Shown in pieces: positions 39,604-41,432 of a stretch of DNA of 41,432 nucleotides. A model generated the notes under the pieces. It was given only the letters and a program-made list of their open reading frames with translations. It was not told the origin of the DNA and made no database searches. The translations under genes were made by a program, and so were the position numbers. Positions within the stretch are counted from its first letter, which is position 1, and every line of letters starts with the position of its first letter. Origin of the DNA: an uncultured Acidaminococcus sp. GTDB taxonomy: Bacteria > Bacillota > Negativicutes > Acidaminococcales > Acidaminococcaceae. The stretch is taken from contig CADBQR010000100.1 in NCBI GenBank assembly GCA_902796945.1, positions 1-41,432 of the forward strand, written 5' to 3'.

Positions 39604-40800
39604 TTACAGCGCAGGATATTGATGGTTCGGTTGAGACGATTCCGCGAAGACCGTATTTACCAGGTTTTCCCACTCACTCCAGATATGTTCAGGGTTATAG
39701 GTGTCCCTGACCTTACAGGCATTGCTGCCCAGTTTCTTGCGCAATTCCGGATGGCTCATCAGCCGGCGAAGGGCGGCTGCAAATGATTCCAACCCATCTT
39801 CGCAGAGAAGCCCGTTTACCCCATCCTGGATAATACTGCTGACGGAAGGACAGCTTTTGAAACCGACCGGCGGCAGGCCGATTTCCATAGCCTCCAGAAG
39901 GGCCTGGCTCATGCCTTCCGTGGAACTGGGAAAAGCAAAGACAGAGGCCTTCTCCATCTTTTCAGCCATTTGATCGGTTACTCCGCAGAAGCGGATCTTT
40001 TTTTCCAGATGATATTGGTTTACCAGGTCATGACAGTGCTTTACATAGGGATCGGATTCGTTTCCTTCGCCCCATAATTGTACCTGCCAATCGGGAAATT
40101 CCTGCTGCAGTTCCTGGAAAGCCTCGATCAGCAAATGCTGCCGCTTCTGGTGTTCACTGAAACGGCCGGCGTGGATGATGATCGGATTGTCCAGGGTGCT
40201 TTTCCTTCCGGAAGGAAAAGCACCATTGGGAATATAGATGACCCGGCTTTTCGGGGCTTTTGCCTGGACTTTATTGACTTCTTCAGGACGAAGGACATGG
40301 ACACAGGCCGCATTTTCCAGGGTTTCCCTGTCCTTTGGCCCTAAAGGTGTAAGAAGGACATCTGCTGACTGACGGAGGGTAAGTATGATGGGGCAGGCTG
40401 TTTTGATGGTAAAGAGGAGGATGCGGACAAGGTCCGGAGAAAAGGCAATGATGAGATCTGGTTTTTCCCTGTCAAGGACCGGCCGGATCCTTTGAGCCCA
40501 TAAAGGGTCCTCCACTTCCTGGTCATAGCGGTGCCGTTTTTCTTTTGTAACCCGGAACAGGCGCAGGAATTTGTGGAGGTTTCTTTTCTGCAGGTCATAG
40601 CAGCCATTCAGGGTTAGCAAGTGCACGCGTGGAGACACCTCAAAAAACGGATTCCCGCCGGTCTGCGTCAGGGACAGGGCCGTTACTTTATGGTGCCGGG
40701 CCAGGGCGCTGGCCAGGGCATAAAAGGCCTTATTGGCGCCGGTAATTTCTGCTGCGTGTTTCCACTTTGTAATCAACAGGATCTTCATGATGGGGTTCAC
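39604..40800 (-). CDS. Glycosyltransferase family 4 protein
   Basis: 398 residues from GTG 40800, with AGGAAAG at suitable distance; ATG at 40788 is an alternative. GT-B fold: N-terminal Rossmann half with KILLITKWKHAAEITGANKAFYALASAL, linker, and C-terminal half with the nucleotide-sugar site IIHAGRFSEHQKRQHLLIEAF and the EX7E motif in STEGMSQALLEAMEIGLPPVGF (about 300-320). Such enzymes add a sugar from a UDP- or GDP-sugar during lipopolysaccharide or other envelope polysaccharide assembly. No other envelope gene adjoins it. Its leader contains two terminator-like hairpins. Confidence 0.9.
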   Translation of the reverse strand: MNPIMKILLITKWKHAAEITGANKAFYALASALARHHKVTALSLTQTGGNPFFEVSPRVHLLTLNGCYDLQKRNLHKFLRLFRVTKEKRHRYDQEVEDPLWAQRIRPVLDREKPDLIIAFSPDLVRILLFTIKTACPIILTLRQSADVLLTPLGPKDRETLENAACVHVLRPEEVNKVQAKAPKSRVIYIPNGAFPSGRKSTLDNPIIIHAGRFSEHQKRQHLLIEAFQELQQEFPDWQVQLWGEGNESDPYVKHCHDLVNQYHLEKKIRFCGVTDQMAEKMEKASVFAFPSSTEGMSQALLEAMEIGLPPVGFKSCPSVSSIIQDGVNGLLCEDGLESFAAALRRLMSHPELRKKLGSNACKVRDTYNPEHIWSEWENLVNTVFAESSQPNHQYPAL

Positions 40801-40828
40801 TTCTTTCCTAAAAAATCACTGTTTTTCC

Positions 40829-40862
40829 AAAAAAAAATACTGCACCCCTTCAGGCGCAGTAC
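40829..40862 (-). terminator. Terminator immediately upstream of the glycosyltransferase gene
   Basis: On the minus strand GTACTGCGCC-TGAA-GGGGTGCAGTA is followed by nine T residues and ends 28 bases before the start codon. Nothing coding precedes it, so it acts on the leader: attenuation, or the end of an independent small RNA. Confidence 0.8.
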
Positions 40863-41077
40863 CTTTATTTATCCCTTTTCCCCATCATAAACCCTCCTGG
40901 GCAGGTCCGACTCCCTGGAGGGGCTGATCCATCAAGGAAAAATACGTAAAAAAGGATCTTTCCTTTTGGGATCAAAACGTGAATGTTGAAATTCCACGTT
41001 TCTGTGAAATGGCGATTCTACCACCCTATCCCCTGGAATCCATGCCATAAACTGAAAAATGCACCGATTCCATTTTT
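40863..41077 (-). ncRNA. Long structured leader (about 240 bases) of the glycosyltransferase, or small RNA
   Basis: Minus-strand helices: GGAATC with GATTCC (near 41064 and 41037), AAACGTG-GAAT with ATTC-ACGTTT (40977-41006), a second terminator-like hairpin AAAGGA-AAGA-TCCTTT with T7 (40948-40966), and CCCTCC-GGG with CCC-GGAGGG (40889-40920). No open frame with a ribosome site was found. A GGGTGGTAGAATCGCC segment only partly resembles a T-box core. Class unknown. Confidence 0.45.
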
Positions 41078-41107
41078 ATCTTAACATATCCTTCATTTTA
41101 TTGTAAA
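41078..41107 (-). promoter_or_regulatory. Promoter of the glycosyltransferase leader / small RNA
   Basis: On the minus strand TTTACA and TAAGAT are separated by 18 bases. Confidence 0.55.
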
Positions 41108-41298
41108 TGGTTTTTGGCATTTGCCGGATCGCTGAAATCAGCGGCAGACCGGGCGGCATGGATACCTCCTGTGTCAGCGGCAGTTACGGCTCCCATGATT
41201 TCATTGCCGCTCTGCTCCCGATGGCTTTTTCCTTGTTTCTCAAAAGAGGTCAGGCCGTTTTGTACAGGAAACAGGGTTCCTTATTCCTAAGTTTCCGG
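41108..41298. other. Intergenic stretch between the leader promoter and tRNA-Arg terminator
   Basis: A plus-strand frame from about 41107 to 41304 encodes no recognisable domain and has no ribosome site. I see no gene here. Confidence 0.45.
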
Positions 41299-41335
41299 AA
41301 ATAAAAAATAACGGATCCCGCCTGAGCGGAATCCG
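41299..41335 (-). terminator. Terminator of tRNA-Arg
   Basis: On the minus strand CGGATTCCGC-TCAG-GCGGGATCCG (one T-G pair) is followed by TTATTTTTTATTT. Confidence 0.85.
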
Positions 41336-41346
41336 CAATCTTTTTA

Positions 41347-41423
<77 letters not shown>

Positions 41424-41432
41424 ATAACTGAA

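Noticed and set aside
41015-41035. T-box-like GGGTGGTAGAATCGCC in the glycosyltransferase leader
   Set aside because: The invariant GGGUGGNACCGCG is broken, no stem I specifier could be assigned, and the downstream gene is not an amino acid gene.
41107-41304. 65-codon plus-strand frame before tRNA-Arg
   Set aside because: No ribosome site, no family resemblance, and it overlaps the minus-strand promoter region.

Overview
This 41.4 kb window looks like chromosomal DNA of an anaerobic Negativicutes bacterium, most likely Acidaminococcaceae (Acidaminococcus or a close relative). The evidence is inference from gene content: a Selenomonas-type lysine/ornithine decarboxylase (the enzyme that supplies cadaverine to the cell wall in this class), HydG for [FeFe] hydrogenase maturation, a short-form CstA, AzlCD, SerC beside DUF1015, a Clostridium-type secondary alcohol dehydrogenase, and Gram-positive-style Shine-Dalgarno sites and promoters. 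I saw no phage, IS element, CRISPR array or integration site; it reads as an ordinary core/accessory mosaic of short operons.

Layout. 1-7.4 kb: end of an NlpC/P60 hydrolase, a degenerate sigma-54-type regulator, trmB, the ftsW-penicillin-binding protein pair, and a FolD-like protein behind a structured leader. 7.4-15 kb: a fluoroacetyl-CoA-thioesterase-like protein divergent from an acyl-CoA ligase/lipoprotein operon, DUF190, a YneA-like LysM protein behind a LexA-type box, a membrane-associated unknown protein, and cstA. 15-23 kb: an FAD-linked 2-hydroxyacid dehydrogenase, a sirtuin, serS, the lysine/ornithine decarboxylase after a 568-base leader region, a lipoprotein, and a beta-hydroxyacid dehydrogenase-RidA operon. 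23-27 kb: folT (ECF folate uptake), an isochorismatase-fold hydrolase divergent from a TetR regulator, and azlCD. 27-34 kb: DUF1015-serC, zinc alcohol dehydrogenase followed by a G3E (CobW-like) GTPase, lemA-TPM, and a small secreted protein. 34-41.4 kb: a flavodoxin-fold reductase, hydG behind a leader with its own terminator, an unlisted 55-residue His-containing ORF, a frameshifted LysR gene, an HMA-ZIP metal operon, a glycosyltransferase and tRNA-Arg(ACG).

The most interesting material is partly protein and partly RNA. Two enzymes or regulators have the right fold but have lost the residues that define their activity: the FolD-like protein lacks the catalytic Lys and Gln, and the sigma-54-type regulator lacks GAFTGA and both arginine-finger positions. 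Several intergenic regions carry strong undescribed RNA-like structure: the leaders of the FolD-like gene, folT, hydG, the decarboxylase and the glycosyltransferase, and a four-helix element closed by a 7-bp stem and followed by a T-run at 34.26-34.37 kb on the minus strand. Two separate folate-related genes (FolD-like and folT) both have structured leaders that do not match the THF or ZTP riboswitch consensus as I know it.
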